From Bacteroidales bacterium (GTDB lineage: Bacteria; Bacteroidota; Bacteroidia; Bacteroidales; UBA932): DNA of 5,235 bases. Positions 3,972-5,235 of this stretch are shown here, in pieces. The stretch covers positions 1 to 5,235 of the forward strand of contig JALOCI010000097.1 of assembly GCA_023227835.1 (NCBI GenBank). Reading direction: 5' to 3'. Under the pieces are notes generated by a model. The model was not told the origin of the DNA, did no database searches, and saw only the letters and a list, made by a program, of their open reading frames with translations. The translations under genes were made by a program, and so were the position numbers. Numbering within the stretch: position 1 is the first letter of the stretch; each line of letters opens with the position of its first letter.

Positions 3972-4655
3972 CTACAGGTCGCCGGGGGTGGACTGCGGGC
4001 GCGCCGGCAGCGCCATGGGGTCGCTGGTAGATGGCTCCTGATCGGCAGGTGCCGACGCTGGCGCCCTGGCCTGTCCGGTCATCTCGCCGGCCTTGGCCTG
4101 TAGGTCGGTCAGGTCCACCTTCAGCAGCATGGACAACGCCCAGCCGCCGGCGGCCACCGCCACGCCGAGGATCACGCCGATCCAGATCACGACCCTGGGG
4201 ATCTTGAACGATGCGCCGCCGGGCAAGAACGACGTGCGCCGAGTGCCACGCGCCGGCGTTTCGAAACCGTCGTCGGACTCGGGCTCGCGGGCGTTCTCCC
4301 GTCGGTGATCTCGGTCGCGCTCCCGCTTCAGCCGAACCTCGGTGCGGGTAATGTCACCGATCGCGCAGGCCTCTTTGTGGGCGGCGACTTTCGCCGTGGT
4401 GAGGTGGTCGATCATCTTGGGCACGGCCTCGGCCTTTTTCTTCAGCTCGCCGATTTCGCGCCCCTGGGTCTTGTCCGCCTCCTCCCGCGCCCCGAGGTTG
4501 CGGAACAGATCGTCCATGCGTCGGTTGACCGTCGCGAACCCCTCGTCCATGCGCCTGAATCCCTGGTCGATCTTGTCAACGAGCGGCCCGTGCGCGCCGC
4601 AGGTCGGCGAGGCATTGGCCTGGGCGGTTGCTTCTGTCATGGTGTTGCCTTTCAT
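3972..4655 (-). CDS. Single-pass membrane protein with N-terminal coiled coil
   Basis: A 227-residue protein starting at ATG 4655, preceded at close range by GGGGAGGGGG. A second start at 4640 (MTEATAQ) is also plausible, because GGCAACACC before it is identical to the leader of the gene at 3643; with it the protein has 222 residues. Residues 26-55 form a heptad-like run (IDQGFRRMDEGFATVNRRMDDLF). C19/H22 in CGAHG and H93/C97 in HKEAC flank the helical region and might pair or bind metal. A highly charged linker follows (RLKRERDRDHRRENAREPES, 108-127). One hydrophobic helix spans about 154-178 (RVVIWIGVILGVAVAAGGWALSMLL). The tail after 190 is Ala/Pro/Ser-rich. The basic linker suggests the N-terminal part is cytoplasmic. 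It starts 17 bases after the propeller-like gene, so the two are probably co-transcribed. A role as a lysis, superinfection-exclusion or tail-associated protein is possible, but no family is recognised. Confidence 0.82.
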   Translation of the reverse strand: MKGNTMTEATAQANASPTCGAHGPLVDKIDQGFRRMDEGFATVNRRMDDLFRNLGAREEADKTQGREIGELKKKAEAVPKMIDHLTTAKVAAHKEACAIGDITRTEVRLKRERDRDHRRENAREPESDDGFETPARGTRRTSFLPGGASFKIPRVVIWIGVILGVAVAAGGWALSMLLKVDLTDLQAKAGEMTGQARAPASAPADQEPSTSDPMALPARPQSTPGDL

Positions 4656-4672
4656 CCCCCTCCCCTGTTCCC

Positions 4673-5235
4673 CTACCTCATGCCGGCCCGCGGGACGCGC
4701 CGCACGAACATGGACCCGGCGCCGATTGCGCCCGGCTTGCCGCAGCGGATCGCCCACACCGAATCACCGTCGAAACACAAGCGCCCCATGTCCGCGGCCA
4801 GCATGGTGCTGGTCTCGCTCGGGCCCTCCAGGTAGCACACGAGCTGCCGCTCCTCGGCGTCCACGGGATCGGCGCCGTCCGGGTGCGCGGACGTCGTGGG
4901 GATCTTGAACAGGGCCATCGTGTTCATTCCGCCGGCGCCGTCCAGATCGAGCAGCACCTCCAGCCACAGATTGATCCCGTCGAAGGCGAGGTTGCCGACG
5001 CCGGCGCCGTTGGCGCCCATGCAGTTCGCCGGGAGGTTCTGCTCCGAAAGCGTGTCGTTGACCACGTCGTAGGTGTGCAGCCGCGTGATCGTGTGCGGCG
5101 CGGCGTGGGTCAGGTTGTTGGACACCCAGACGAGATCCCCGTCGAACAGGGCATCGCGCGGGTAGGCCGCGCCGATTCCGCCGAGGTTGGCCGGCATGCT
5201 GGCGAACCCGGATCCCACGTCGGGATCCGCGATCG
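4673..5235 (-). CDS. Probable beta-propeller protein, N-terminus beyond right edge
   Basis: The frame is open from the right edge to TAG 4675-4673 (about 187 codons visible). A GTG at 5218 could serve as a start, but the reading frame continues past it to the edge and no Shine-Dalgarno site is seen there, so the gene most likely begins outside the window. Counted from that GTG, the motif FDG-x3-W occurs three times: FDGDLVWVSN (25-34), FDGINLWLEV (79-88) and FDGDSVWAIR (149-158). That pattern of a strand, a DG turn and a buried Trp is typical of propeller blades, and blade-like LxTYDVVNDTL and MALFKIP strands lie between. Such repeats occur in secreted proteins and in phage tail or receptor-binding proteins. 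No signal peptide can be judged as the start is missing. The last residues (FVRRVPRAGMR) look like a final closing strand. It is followed 17 bases later by the membrane-protein gene. Confidence 0.8.
   Translation of the reverse strand, partial: IADPDVGSGFASMPANLGGIGAAYPRDALFDGDLVWVSNNLTHAAPHTITRLHTYDVVNDTLSEQNLPANCMGANGAGVGNLAFDGINLWLEVLLDLDGAGGMNTMALFKIPTTSAHPDGADPVDAEERQLVCYLEGPSETSTMLAADMGRLCFDGDSVWAIRCGKPGAIGAGSMFVRRVPRAGMR

Noticed and set aside
1..5235. tRNA, rRNA, CRISPR array, transposase or integrase
   Set aside because: No cloverleaf, regular spacer array, terminal inverted repeats or recombinase motifs were seen on either strand.

Overview
The window is about two-thirds or more G+C, densely coded, and looks like a stretch of a bacteriophage, prophage or large plasmid from a high-GC bacterium. 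The grounds are many small unrecognised genes, short gaps, strong Shine-Dalgarno sites, sigma70-type promoters and a mixture of a DNA/RNA-modification-type enzyme with propeller and membrane proteins. There is no rRNA, tRNA, CRISPR array, transposase or integrase, and the host cannot be named from what is here.

Seven genes are supported, six on the minus strand and one on the plus strand. Reading the minus strand in its direction of transcription (right to left): a 5'-truncated protein with repeated FDG-x3-W motifs, probably a beta-propeller (4673-5235); a one-helix membrane protein with coiled coil (3972-4655); then, after a divergent promoter region, a tRNA-guanine transglycosylase-fold protein of the DpdA type (2329-3459), a 91-residue hypothetical protein (2017-2292) and an HExxH metallopeptidase-like protein with a charged helical tail (1076-1981). 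A second promoter then drives a 117-residue hypothetical protein (581-934) and a protein running off the left edge (1-535). One small gene (3643-3966) lies on the plus strand, divergent from the transglycosylase gene and ending five bases from the end of the membrane-protein gene.

The regulatory layout is the most distinctive part. Three promoters (two minus, one plus) share not only the -35 box but also the first half of the spacer, and the two minus-strand copies sit in a 46-bp near-identical repeat with A-tracts upstream. The promoter of the transglycosylase gene places its -10 box six bases before the ATG, so the message is probably leaderless. Four of the minus-strand genes are each preceded by a compact, very GC-rich perfect hairpin placed just before the Shine-Dalgarno site, as a repeated hairpin-plus-RBS module.

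The best biological lead is the DpdA-like protein, which would insert a 7-deazaguanine base into DNA (or act on tRNA). The precursor-synthesis genes expected with it are not in this window, so the modification system is inferred and not shown complete.
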